A stretch of 64,000 nt of DNA, taken from assembly GCF_900142725.1 (NCBI RefSeq), contig NZ_FRBW01000006.1, positions 124,001 through 188,000 of the forward strand, written 5' to 3'. Shown here piece after piece: positions 36,630 through 44,569 of the stretch. Every line of letters starts with the position of its first letter. The first letter of the stretch is position 1. The translations under genes and the position numbers were made by a program. A model generated the notes under the pieces. The model had not been told where the DNA came from and ran no database searches. It was given only the letters and a program-made list of their open reading frames with translations. This stretch comes from Roseibium suaedae. Lineage in GTDB: Bacteria > Pseudomonadota > Alphaproteobacteria > Rhizobiales > Stappiaceae.

Positions 36630-36705
36630 ATCCGGTCTCTCGGCTCCATTGGCGATCAAGGGAGCCGGCAGACCCCCAGGCCCGCCACAAAGCTCCATCA
36701 CGCCT

Positions 36706-36735
36706 TAGGTGCCCTCAGGACCGGGAGAGGTTCAC
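36706..36735 (-). promoter_or_regulatory. Candidate ECF-type promoter of the main T6SS operon
   Basis: Minus strand: GTGAACCT (36735-36728), 16 bases beginning CTCCCGG, then CACCTA (36711-36706). It matches the sequence upstream of the ECF sigma gene (39945-39915) in both boxes and in the CCCGG after the -35. A transcript would start near 36699, 70 bases before the ATG at 36629. Confidence 0.65.
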
Positions 36736-36802
36736 GGGGGTAGGAAAAAATATGGGGGAGGGGGGATTGAGGGGGCACGTCTTGTGATATGGAAAGCTCA
36801 CA

Positions 36803-36919
36803 GTATTGCCGGATCAAGTCCGGCAATGCCGGAGAGGTTGGGGCAAATGCGGTGAGCCAACCAGCCGGAAGTCGGTCCGGTAGGGTCGACTGACCCACGC
36901 TTCTGGCACAGATGTCACC
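36803..36919. repeat. Intergenic repeat unit X (copy 1)
   Basis: Starts with the palindrome ATTGCCGGA-TCAAG-TCCGGCAAT (36805-36827). It continues through GTGAGCCAACCAGCCG and GGTCGACTGACCCACGCTT. An inverted, diverged copy lies at 44450-44561. With unit Y it fills the 533-bp gap 36630-37162. Confidence 0.75.
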
Positions 36920-37128
36920 CCGGCCGCAGGCGAAGCCGGAGAGCCGGGGCCCACTCGCATGGCGTCTTTCGAAAACGCCGGTGGCAAGGCGACAAGCATC
37001 CGGTCCGGAAATCTATCGAAAGGACAAGGGTCTGGCCTTGAAACCCTGCTCAAAATGATCGCTCTGGCAACGAGTGGGCCCCGGGTCTCGCGTTGCTCGC
37101 CCGGGGTGACGAAACGCTTCTACGTCCG
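36916..37128. repeat. Intergenic repeat unit Y (copy 1)
   Basis: About 213 bp, including ATGGCGTCTTTCGAAAACGC, GACAAGCATCCG and GAAACGCTTCTACGTCC. An inverted copy of high similarity lies at 44570-44785. The open frames inside both copies look like translated repeat rather than genes, since the same peptides appear in two unrelated contexts without ribosome sites. Confidence 0.8.
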
Positions 37129-37162
37129 CGAACCGTTTGTCCATCAACCGTAGGCCTCTCCC

Positions 37163-38566
37163 CTACTCGGTGCTGCAGTTCATGTCGCCGGTGAGGGCCG
37201 TTTGGAGGGCTTTGCAGGCGTCGAGGAGGGGGCTGCCGTCGTGGTCTGTCAGGGATGTGCGGAGGGCGGTTTCCAGATCGGAAAGCGAAATCTCCGGGCG
37301 GGCGGACAGGATCAACGCGGCAACGCCGCTGACGAAGGCGGCGGAGGCGGAGGATCCGGAGACATAGCGGAAGGCATTGCCGGGCGCCGTACTCAATATG
37401 TCGACCGCCGGGGCCGGGATCGCGGGCGCGTGGCCCGCAGCTCCTGCGGACACCACACCGGGCACGGAGGCGGGAAAGGCAACGTCAGTCCCTTCGCCTC
37501 TGGCGGCGACAACCAGCAGGCCATGGCCGACCGCGGCCCGCACCAGTTCTTCCAGCAGGGCATCGAAGGGTCCGCCAAGGCTCATGTTGATCACCTTGAC
37601 GCGGTTGATGATGGCAAAGTTGAGAGCCCGGGCGAGGGAGAAACTGTTGCACTGGCCGGTGGCGGCCGATCCCTGCCAGCAGGCGCGCAGCTCGATGATC
37701 CCGGCTTCCGGCGCAACGCCGACGATGCCGAGCGCATTGTCCGCATCGGCGGCAATGATCCCGGCAATGGCCGTGCCATGGGCTTCGCCCGTTTCGGGAT
37801 GCTCCGGCGCCTTGGTGTTGCCAGAGTTGCCGGAGTTGCCAGAGACGAAATCATGCTGGCTGACAATACGTCCAGCCAGATCCGGATGGGTGATGTCGAT
37901 GCCGGAATCCACCACGCCGATCGAAACGCCGCTGCCTTTGGACAGACTATGGGCCTTCAGGGCGTTGATCCGCGACAGGGCGCCCTGGGCGGGAAGCAGC
38001 GGGTCGGAATAGCTGTGCTCGAGCACATTGTAGGTCTGGATCTTCTGCACGGTCCGGATCGCAGGATCGGCCTCCATCCGCGCAATCAGGCCGTCGAGAT
38101 CCGCATTGGCGGCAACGGTCATGATGAAGCAGTGAACCGAGATCGACTGCAGGGGCCATTCGGCCGCCAGGGTCACCCCGAACCGGCTTTCAATGCCGGC
38201 GGCAACCTGGGGCAGGCTTGCTGGATCGGCGAGCGGCACGGTCAACAGCAGATGCACATCCGAGGACAGCGTGTCTGCGGGGACGAGGCGGAACTGGGGG
38301 GGCGCAGCCGTGGGACCTGGTGCGGCAGCCGTGGTGCCGGGCGCAGCCACCGGGTCAGCCGCTGCCGCAGGCTTTGCAGACGGGATTGCTGGTTGGGCTG
38401 CGGTCTGAGCCGCTGCTGTGCGGACAAAGCCGAAGGACTGCAGGCCAAAGGTCAGCAGCAAGAACAGCACCAGTCCGCCAAGGGACAGGGTCATGGTGCT
38501 TCCAGTGGTCCTTCCGGCAATCCTTCCGGCAATCCGGCAAAGCAACGCGCCACGGGTCATCGCCAT
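37163..38566 (-). CDS. Secreted or membrane-anchored subtilisin-like (S8) protease
   Basis: 467 aa. A hydrophobic signal/anchor lies at 28-54, then an Ala/Pro linker, a propeptide-like domain at about 92-180 (DLDGLIARMEADPAIRTVQ), and the S8 domain at 200-455. Triad: Asp220 (GVVDSGID), His263 (EAHGTAIAG) and Ser406 (SGSSASAAF). The usual oxyanion Asn (AAGN) is replaced by AARGEG (354-359), so activity may be reduced. The ATG at 38566 overlaps the anti-sigma stop (TGATG). Placement after sigma and anti-sigma genes suggests it processes the anti-sigma factor or reports envelope damage; this is inference. Confidence 0.9.
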   Translation of the reverse strand: MAMTRGALLCRIAGRIAGRTTGSTMTLSLGGLVLFLLLTFGLQSFGFVRTAAAQTAAQPAIPSAKPAAAADPVAAPGTTAAAPGPTAAPPQFRLVPADTLSSDVHLLLTVPLADPASLPQVAAGIESRFGVTLAAEWPLQSISVHCFIMTVAANADLDGLIARMEADPAIRTVQKIQTYNVLEHSYSDPLLPAQGALSRINALKAHSLSKGSGVSIGVVDSGIDITHPDLAGRIVSQHDFVSGNSGNSGNTKAPEHPETGEAHGTAIAGIIAADADNALGIVGVAPEAGIIELRACWQGSAATGQCNSFSLARALNFAIINRVKVINMSLGGPFDALLEELVRAAVGHGLLVVAARGEGTDVAFPASVPGVVSAGAAGHAPAIPAPAVDILSTAPGNAFRYVSGSSASAAFVSGVAALILSARPEISLSDLETALRTSLTDHDGSPLLDACKALQTALTGDMNCSTE

Positions 38567-39318
38567 CACTCCGGTGAGGCAAACAGAATGTCTGGGTCGG
38601 CCATCAGCTTGTCGGCCACGGCCTTGCGGTCCGGGGACGCAGAGGCAGGGTCCTTGATGCTGGCGGTATAGACGCCGGTTTCCGAGGGGCCGTCTTCAAG
38701 CGTCATGCCGTGACGGGCCAGAAGCGCGGACACGGCTTCCGGAGAAAGCGGGGCGGCCGTCTGGAACTTGATCCGGCTGCCATCGGCCGGTCCACTTGTC
38801 AGGGTCTGGTAGCCGTCCTGGTTCTGCGGGCCAAGATACTCGGGCAGGATAACGATCGCGGCGACAAGACAGGCTGCGAGACCCGCGCCAGCCATGAGAG
38901 CCGCTCCCCCAAATCCCTTATAGGTGCCGACCGCGCCTCTCCAGCGCCGGGTGTCCGTACGGCGGCGGTCCGTGGACCGGCTTGAAGACCCGCCTGCCAG
39001 GGCGGAAGATGTGGCAATCTGTTTGCCCCCGGCCAGAGCTTCCGCCTCGATCTGCGCACGCAGACTGGTAAAGCTCTGCGACAGGGGCACATCAAAAGGG
39101 TCTTCGGTAGCGACCCGCTTTGCCAGTTCGAATTGCCGCGCCACTTCCGCAGCGCATTGCGGGCAGCTCTGCACGTGCTGCTTCACCCGCGCCTGTTCCG
39201 CTGGGGGCAGGGTTCCGTTGACAAACCAGGGAATGAGTTCCCAGACGGCGTCATGCGGTTCGACAGAAATCGGGGGAGAGGAATCAAGCAACTGCGTTCT
39301 CCGAGACGGCGCGCTCAT
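38566..39318 (-). CDS. Membrane anti-sigma factor with zinc-binding (ZAS) motif
   Basis: 250 aa. The N-terminal cytoplasmic ZAS domain has His48-x3-Cys52-x2-Cys55 (HVQSCPQC), the signature of zinc-binding ECF anti-sigma factors. A single membrane segment lies at about 137-163. The periplasmic C-terminus (182-250) ends VADKLMADPDILFASPE, which resembles the end of subtilase propeptides, including that of the downstream protease (IARMEADPAIRTVQ). The gene overlaps the sigma gene by 35 bp, ensuring coupled synthesis. It presumably holds the ECF sigma factor until a periplasmic signal releases it. Confidence 0.9.
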   Translation of the reverse strand: MSAPSRRTQLLDSSPPISVEPHDAVWELIPWFVNGTLPPAEQARVKQHVQSCPQCAAEVARQFELAKRVATEDPFDVPLSQSFTSLRAQIEAEALAGGKQIATSSALAGGSSSRSTDRRRTDTRRWRGAVGTYKGFGGAALMAGAGLAACLVAAIVILPEYLGPQNQDGYQTLTSGPADGSRIKFQTAAPLSPEAVSALLARHGMTLEDGPSETGVYTASIKDPASASPDRKAVADKLMADPDILFASPE

Positions 39319-39883
39319 CGTCGCTCATTATGTGCCTGAGCCGCCGCCGTGCCGTCATCATGCGGGTTTTCACGGTGCCGACCGGGCATCCAAGGATCTC
39401 TGCTATCTCCGTATAGAGATAACCGTTGAAGTAGGTCAGTTCAACAACCGCCCTGAGTTCAGGGGTGAGTTGCTGAAGCGCATTCGCAATGTCCTTCTGG
39501 CGGATCACGGCTTCCGCCGTGTCGCTGTTGTCGTCCAGAAGATCGTCTTCCAGAACGACATCATCCTTGTAGCGCCCCATGCTCTGGCGCTTCTTCATGG
39601 CCAGCCGGTAGGCAATGCCAAAGATCCAGGACGAAGGCTTGGACCGCCCCTCGAAGCGTCCGGCGGACCGCCAGACAACCATCAGCGTGTCATTGGCAAC
39701 TTCCTCAGCCGCCTCATGACTTTCCGTAATGCGCCGCGCGAAATGCATCAGTTTCGGCAGATAGCGGCGGTGCAGGTTTTCAAATGCTGACAGGTCGCCC
39801 TGCGCAATGGCGGCCAGCAAGGACTCATCGGCCGGGTTCTGTTTGCCCGACAGCGTGGTCCGAATGGATCTGAGTAAGCTCAT
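39284..39883 (-). CDS. ECF (extracytoplasmic function) RNA polymerase sigma factor
   Basis: 199 aa with region 2 (FENLHRRYLPKLMHFARRIT, then EEVANDTLMVVWRSAGRFEG) and region 4 (LRAVVELTYFNGYLYTEIAE, then GCPVGTVKTRMMTARRRLR). Regions 1 and 3 are absent, as expected for the ECF class. It is followed by an overlapping anti-sigma gene and a protease gene. A GTGAACCT-N17-CACCTA sequence 30-60 bp upstream probably drives its own transcription. The same sequence precedes two T6SS operons and the RGS-like giant gene, so it likely controls all of them. Confidence 0.94.
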   Translation of the reverse strand: MSLLRSIRTTLSGKQNPADESLLAAIAQGDLSAFENLHRRYLPKLMHFARRITESHEAAEEVANDTLMVVWRSAGRFEGRSKPSSWIFGIAYRLAMKKRQSMGRYKDDVVLEDDLLDDNSDTAEAVIRQKDIANALQQLTPELRAVVELTYFNGYLYTEIAEILGCPVGTVKTRMMTARRRLRHIMSDDERAVSENAVA

Positions 39884-39914
39884 TCTTCGAGTTCGCTTTA
39901 CTGTGTACGGGACA

Positions 39915-39945
39915 TAGGTGCTTCGGCAAACCGGGAAAGGTTCAC
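39915..39945 (-). promoter_or_regulatory. Candidate autoregulated promoter of the ECF sigma operon
   Basis: Minus strand: GTGAACCT (39945-39938), 17 bases beginning TTCCCGG, then CACCTA (39920-39915). Transcription would start near 39908, about 25 bases before the ATG. Autoregulation is the rule for ECF operons, which makes this the best template for the regulon motif. Confidence 0.68.
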
Positions 39946-40565
39946 GTCAGGGCAAGAAATTTTCAAAAGGCCTGAGACGCCTGCCAGCATTGGTTGAGGC
40001 GCGCGCCAGACTACATCAAATGACTGTTTCATGTTCGTTCCTCTCGGGGATCATCGCGGGACGGGCAAAGCCCTGTCCGGGCTGTCATCGAGAAAACGCG
40101 ATCCGTTCGCCGGTTGGCGGCAGCTGCCGGATGGGACACAGCGCTGCCTTGCCGCACATTGTTCTTTCTTCTTGCCGGGCCACATGGTGCGGCCAGCTCG
40201 CTGGCGCCGGTTTCTTGTCCTTTTTATCGGACCGGCTTTTCGCACATATCTTCCGCCGGCCTGCGGCGGATGCAGACCAGACAGTTTCGGCTCGTTTTGC
40301 GGGATGGCTGTCGGCTTTCCCGGCATGGATCGTGAGTTCTTCATGCCCGCCAGCATCTGGAGGGCCTTCCAGAAATCTATCAGGCCCTGAAAAACCGGGG
40401 GGACCTGATCATTGCCAGTTTGTGCAGATCTGTTGCCGCCGAGTGCAAAACCTCCCGGATCACCCGAGGAGCCCTGCCCAGATGCCTGCAGCAAACCTCA
40501 AGCAAAGCGGGGTGAAAAGGAGAGGCGGGAGCCGTCCCAAGCCTGCAGATTTTTACAGGGCCGAT
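39946..40565. other. Non-coding region between divergent sigma and RGS-like genes
   Basis: About 620 bp with no gene I can support. Open frames of 119 codons (plus strand) and 147 codons (minus strand) overlap each other, lack ribosome sites and resemble nothing. No hairpin family member or operator was recognised. Confidence 0.5.
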
Positions 40566-40593
40566 GAACTTTCCGGCCGCTGCCGATCACCTA
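40566..40593 (+). promoter_or_regulatory. Candidate ECF-type promoter of the RGS-like giant gene
   Basis: GAACTT (40566-40571), 16 bases beginning TCCGG, then CACCTA (40588-40593). Same spacing as the T6SS promoter at 36706. Transcription would start near 40600, 58 bases before ATG 40658; this argues against the longer reading frame that opens at 40601. Confidence 0.6.
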
Positions 40594-40657
40594 CGGAAAA
40601 GTGCATGAAAAGGCCGCCACATCCCAGGCGGGCCTTGCAGATCAAGGTGAAAAGATC

Positions 40658-43600
40658 ATGACAACCTTCGGTAACATCAACTATCCCGATGAAATCGCCG
40701 ACATCTACCAGAGCAACCGCGCGCTTTTCGATCTTTTTGCGCGGTATTTCAGCGGTGGCCATTTTGATGAGAACCTTAGTTTTCTTCGAGCTGTTTATTC
40801 TGGCGCGCGATGGGAAGACATCTACAGAGATTATATTCTTGTAGACTCTGCGAGACGGATCAACATTTCCGGCGATTTGCGCGAAAGGCTGACGGAGATT
40901 GTTCAGACAGATCCTTTTGATCAAGGCGAATGGACCACACAACTCAGGCACGCCATCAACGAAATTGAGTCCATGGTCAATAGTTCCGCCCAGCTGACAA
41001 ATTTCTGGAAGTCCGATGAATTCTGGGACTTCCACCAGAACAATGGCGGCGATGAGAACGATTTCCGCTATCCAAGTCGCTTGGAAGCCTTCATCCGGAG
41101 TTTCTCCAGGGACCGCTGGACCGCAGAAACGCTTGCAGAGGCCAAGGACTTGCTGGCCAGGGAAGGCATGAATCTCACCCCGAAGCAGCTCGTCGAACGG
41201 CTGGAAGCCGAAGGCCGTATTCAGGCAAAGGTCATTTACGACCCAAATGCGGCGGCTCTTGCGCTTGGAACCCAGAACGTCGCTGCCTTGCAGGAGTTCA
41301 TGGGGAAATATGGCCCGGGGAATTTCAGCTGGGAGCAGAACCTGACCCTGGCGCAGGAGTGTCTGGCCAAGCTGAACCGGACCGAAACGCCGGAGGCGTT
41401 TATCGACCGGCTGATTGCGGGCGGCTTCATCCGCGACAAGCGGCCAAATGCGCAGGCGCAGGGCACAGAAGGCGGGGATGACGACAATAACCAGGGCGGC
41501 GATGACGACCGTAGCGATGGCGCGGGCGGCGGCAACGGCCGGCTCACCCTGTCGGAATTCATGCTGCGCCTGCCGCCCACTGCGGAAGCCGTGATCCAGA
41601 GAAGCCTGCCCGCGATCAGCCAGCTGCTGGTCGTTGAAGGGGACGAGGACGGTGCAACCGGTCTTGCCCGCGATCTGGCAGGCGAATTGCGGGACATGGC
41701 CGACCTACAGGAAGGCGAGACCTTCGATATTTATGAGCTGCTCGATTATATCCTGCAGTTCGCCCGGCGCATGGGCCAGCCCGCAGACGCCGGGAGCGAT
41801 GGCGGCGGCGATGATGGCGACAGTGACGGGGACAGCGTTGAAAGCTTCCGGATGAGCGGCTATAGGCCTGTGTCTCTGGAGACCTTCCTCGACACGACTG
41901 GCGGCGGCAGCGATGACAGCGATGACGGCTCCGACAGCTCTGACAGCTCCGACGGCGGCGATAGTGGTCCGGGCGCCGGAGGCGCGGGCAATGGCGGCCT
42001 GAGCCTCAACGAATTCATCCGCCGCCTGCCGTCCCATGTCGACGCCCATATCGAAGCCCGGATGGGCGACATCAGCTGGGCGATTGGTGAGGGCAATAAC
42101 GCCTTGATCGCCTCCAATATTGCCGAGCTGATGGAGTACATCCTCCAGAACGCAGACCCGGAAGATGCCCGTCAGGTTCGCCGGGCAGAACTGGAAGCCT
42201 ATATCCGGCGGATCGCCGGGAACCGGGCTGGCAACCAGAATGGTAACACCGGCACCAACACGGAAACGGACACCAGGGATCCTGGCGAGCTGACCCTGAC
42301 GGATTTCATGCTGCGTCTGCCAAATGACATCGAGGTGCTGACCCGGCCCAACATGGGCGGGATCCGCGAGGCTCTGGCCGCGGACAACGAGGACGGCGCC
42401 ACCGGCCTTGCGCGGGATCTGGCCGCCGAACTGCGCAACATGGCGGGCATCCGGGAAGGCGAGACCTTCGATATCTACGCGCTTGTCAGCTATATCCTCG
42501 ATCTCGGACGCCGGCAGAACCAGCAGGCAGGCCAGGACGGCGAAGATGTGAGGGAAGCGGGCGACGGCGCGACGGACGCAGGGGACGAGCGTGTGAGCCT
42601 GAGCGAATTCATCCGCCAGCTGCCCGCCAGCGCCGATGGCCACATCCAGGCCCGGATGGAGGATATCAGCTGGGCAATCGGCCAGGGCAACAATGCGCTC
42701 GTGACCCGCAATGTCCAGGAGCTGATGAATTACATGCTCGAGCACTCGGCTCCGGGTATCGTTGAACAGGTCGATGTCTATGAATTGCAGGCCTATATCC
42801 TCAAGATTGCCCGCAACATGCGTGGCCGGCAGGACGGCGGCACCGGTCCGGGCAATCCCCCGGGTGGTGGCAATGGCGGCGGCGGGGATGATGGCTCCGA
42901 TGACGGCAGCAATGGTGGCAACGGGGGCAATGGGGGGTCTGGCCCGACCTTCCGCGAGGCCGAACGCACCTTGTCCATGGATGTCGACGATTTCCTGAAC
43001 GATGATCCTGAAGAGATCCGCCGCGCCCAGGCCCGAGGCCAGGCCGGAGCTCAAGCAAATGCTCAGGCAAGCGGTCAGGCTCAGGAGCAGGCAAACGCCC
43101 AGAACGGCGAGGCCCAGCCTCCCCGCACGACGCCGGTGGGCAACACGCCCTTGCTGCAGCTGATCCGAAACGCCCGGCACCTCGAAGGCACGCAGGTCGC
43201 GCTCCAGGGCATGCGGCGGGTGCGCGATGCCCTGATCAACAGGGATGTCAACGCGGCCCGCGTGGCGGCCCGTGACCTTGCCTCCGAGCTTCTGGGCGGC
43301 CCGCGTGCGGAACCGCATCTCCAGGGTATTTTCCAACAGGAAGTGCGCGAGGTGACGACCACGATCCTGCAAGAGATCAATGGTGCGCTGTCGGAAGATG
43401 AAAAGAAGCCGAGAGCGGCCGCAAGGGGCACTGACGAGCCGGATCCACGCAATGGCCCGCGCCGGGGTCCGGACGGCGGCAATCCGGGCGCTGGCGCTGC
43501 CAATGGCGGAACCGGCAATGGGGCCCCGAATGGAGGAGCGAATGGGGGAGCACAGCAGCCCCCGGCCGGCGGCTATGACCGTGCCACCATGGACCGGATG

Positions 43601-44176
43601 GAACGCCAGATGCGCGAGCGCTCCCAGGAGGACCGGCGCGGCAATCAGGACTTGGGCACCTATGCAGCCTCCGAAATCCGGGCGATCACCCAGCTGATCA
43701 TCGCCAGCCAGATGAAGGCAGCGCAGCAGCGGGCAGAGGCCTTGTCGAAGATGCTCCAGTCCTCCAATGGCGAAGCTCCTCCCATGACCCGGGACGAGAT
43801 CCTGCGGCTTGCCTTTGGCAAGGCAAAGCCGAAGTCGGCTGCGGCGAAGGAAGGCGGAGCAGGCGGTGACGAGGCAAATGACGTAACCGCCCAGCTGATC
43901 AAGGTCGTGAACTGGGACAATTTCTGCGAGGTCTACGAGATCGACCCGGGCGAGATCGAGGAGATCAAGAAGGTCGCCCGCAAGGCGGTAAAGGACACGG
44001 ATCAGGCCAAGACCGCCTGCAAGGACATCCTGTCCCGCCGCAATGCCAAGGCAAAGGTCAAGATCAAGAACGGCCGCTATCTGGCCGAAGCGATCGTCCA
44101 CGCCATGCGCATGAAGCAGGAACGCCAGATTCTTCGCAAGCCGCTGAAAATGTCCGACATCCCGGACGACGAGTGA
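40658..44176 (+). CDS. Giant acidic repeat protein with RGS-like N-terminal domain
   Basis: 1172 aa, no signal peptide or membrane segment. The ATG at 40658 has AAGGTG nine bases upstream. Residues 18-126 resemble an RGS domain: FDENLSF (36-42), IYRDYI (55-60), RRINIS (66-71), then NSSAQLTNFWKSDEFWDF. Four helical repeats follow at about 296-372, 448-522, 545-620 and 646-722, alternating two types (LTLSEFMLRLP...GATGLARDL and LSLNEFIRRLP...DISWAIGEGNNAL). They are joined by Asp/Ser/Gly-rich linkers. A fifth diverged unit may lie at 829-912. A Gly/Asn/Pro linker and a basic C-terminal domain (about 1074-1172, VNWDNFCEVYEIDPGEIEEI) end the protein. The family is unknown to me. It is divergent from, and probably controlled by, the ECF sigma factor. 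Confidence 0.88.
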   Translation: MTTFGNINYPDEIADIYQSNRALFDLFARYFSGGHFDENLSFLRAVYSGARWEDIYRDYILVDSARRINISGDLRERLTEIVQTDPFDQGEWTTQLRHAINEIESMVNSSAQLTNFWKSDEFWDFHQNNGGDENDFRYPSRLEAFIRSFSRDRWTAETLAEAKDLLAREGMNLTPKQLVERLEAEGRIQAKVIYDPNAAALALGTQNVAALQEFMGKYGPGNFSWEQNLTLAQECLAKLNRTETPEAFIDRLIAGGFIRDKRPNAQAQGTEGGDDDNNQGGDDDRSDGAGGGNGRLTLSEFMLRLPPTAEAVIQRSLPAISQLLVVEGDEDGATGLARDLAGELRDMADLQEGETFDIYELLDYILQFARRMGQPADAGSDGGGDDGDSDGDSVESFRMSGYRPVSLETFLDTTGGGSDDSDDGSDSSDSSDGGDSGPGAGGAGNGGLSLNEFIRRLPSHVDAHIEARMGDISWAIGEGNNALIASNIAELMEYILQNADPEDARQVRRAELEAYIRRIAGNRAGNQNGNTGTNTETDTRDPGELTLTDFMLRLPNDIEVLTRPNMGGIREALAADNEDGATGLARDLAAELRNMAGIREGETFDIYALVSYILDLGRRQNQQAGQDGEDVREAGDGATDAGDERVSLSEFIRQLPASADGHIQARMEDISWAIGQGNNALVTRNVQELMNYMLEHSAPGIVEQVDVYELQAYILKIARNMRGRQDGGTGPGNPPGGGNGGGGDDGSDDGSNGGNGGNGGSGPTFREAERTLSMDVDDFLNDDPEEIRRAQARGQAGAQANAQASGQAQEQANAQNGEAQPPRTTPVGNTPLLQLIRNARHLEGTQVALQGMRRVRDALINRDVNAARVAARDLASELLGGPRAEPHLQGIFQQEVREVTTTILQEINGALSEDEKKPRAAARGTDEPDPRNGPRRGPDGGNPGAGAANGGTGNGAPNGGANGGAQQPPAGGYDRATMDRMERQMRERSQEDRRGNQDLGTYAASEIRAITQLIIASQMKAAQQRAEALSKMLQSSNGEAPPMTRDEILRLAFGKAKPKSAAAKEGGAGGDEANDVTAQLIKVVNWDNFCEVYEIDPGEIEEIKKVARKAVKDTDQAKTACKDILSRRNAKAKVKIKNGRYLAEAIVHAMRMKQERQILRKPLKMSDIPDDE

Positions 44177-44189
44177 TCTGACATGAAAC

Positions 44190-44220
44190 CCGCAGCCGGG
44201 CATCAACCGCCCGGCTGCGG
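44190..44220. terminator. Rho-independent-like hairpin after the RGS-like gene
   Basis: CCGCAGCCGGGC, loop ATCAACC, GCCCGGCTGCGG: a perfect 12-bp GC-rich stem 14 bp beyond the stop codon, without a clear T-run. Confidence 0.65.
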
Positions 44221-44449
44221 ATGTTGCACGGAGGGGGCAGATCTCCGCTCTGGCCGTGGACAATCCCGCCAAGCCTCCGCCATCACCTGCCGGTCAACCC
44301 CGGCTCGCATGGCGAGGCCCGGGGCCCACTCGCAGAACCGGTTTTAAAGTGGCCGATGTCATGGCCAGGGGCATCTCCCCTTGGAGGATTACGCAAAACA
44401 ACCGCTCTTCGAACGAGTAGGCCCCGGCTCGCGCTGCGCTTGGCCGGGG

Positions 44450-44561
44450 TGACGTCTGTTCCAAAAGCGTGGGTCAGTCGACCCTACCAGACCACTCACC
44501 GGCTGGTTGGCTCACCGCATTTCCCCAAACTCTGCGTCATTGCCGGACTTGATCTGGCAAT
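44450..44561. repeat. Intergenic repeat unit X (copy 2, inverted)
   Basis: Reverse complement of the unit at 36803-36919 with scattered changes: AAGCGTGGGTCAGTCGACC, GGCTGGTTGGCTCACCGCAT, then ATTGCCGGA-CTTGA-TCTGGCAAT (44539-44561, one stem mismatch). Confidence 0.75.
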
Positions 44562-44569
44562 CCATGGCT

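Noticed and set aside
36814-37153. Small open frames in repeat units X and Y (also at 44507-44876)
   Set aside because: Near-identical peptides appear in both repeat copies in unrelated contexts; they are translated repeats.
40031-40494. Overlapping open frames of 119 (plus) and 147 (minus) codons in the sigma/giant intergenic region
   Set aside because: No ribosome sites, no recognisable motifs, Arg/Pro/Gly-rich, and the two frames conflict with each other.
40601-40657. N-terminal extension of the RGS-like protein from ATG 40601
   Set aside because: It lies at the predicted transcription start and has no ribosome site, while ATG 40658 has AAGGTG at good spacing.
41705-44272. 855-codon open frame antisense to the RGS-like giant gene
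   Set aside because: The plus-strand protein has clear internal repeats, a ribosome site and a candidate promoter; the antisense frame has none of these.
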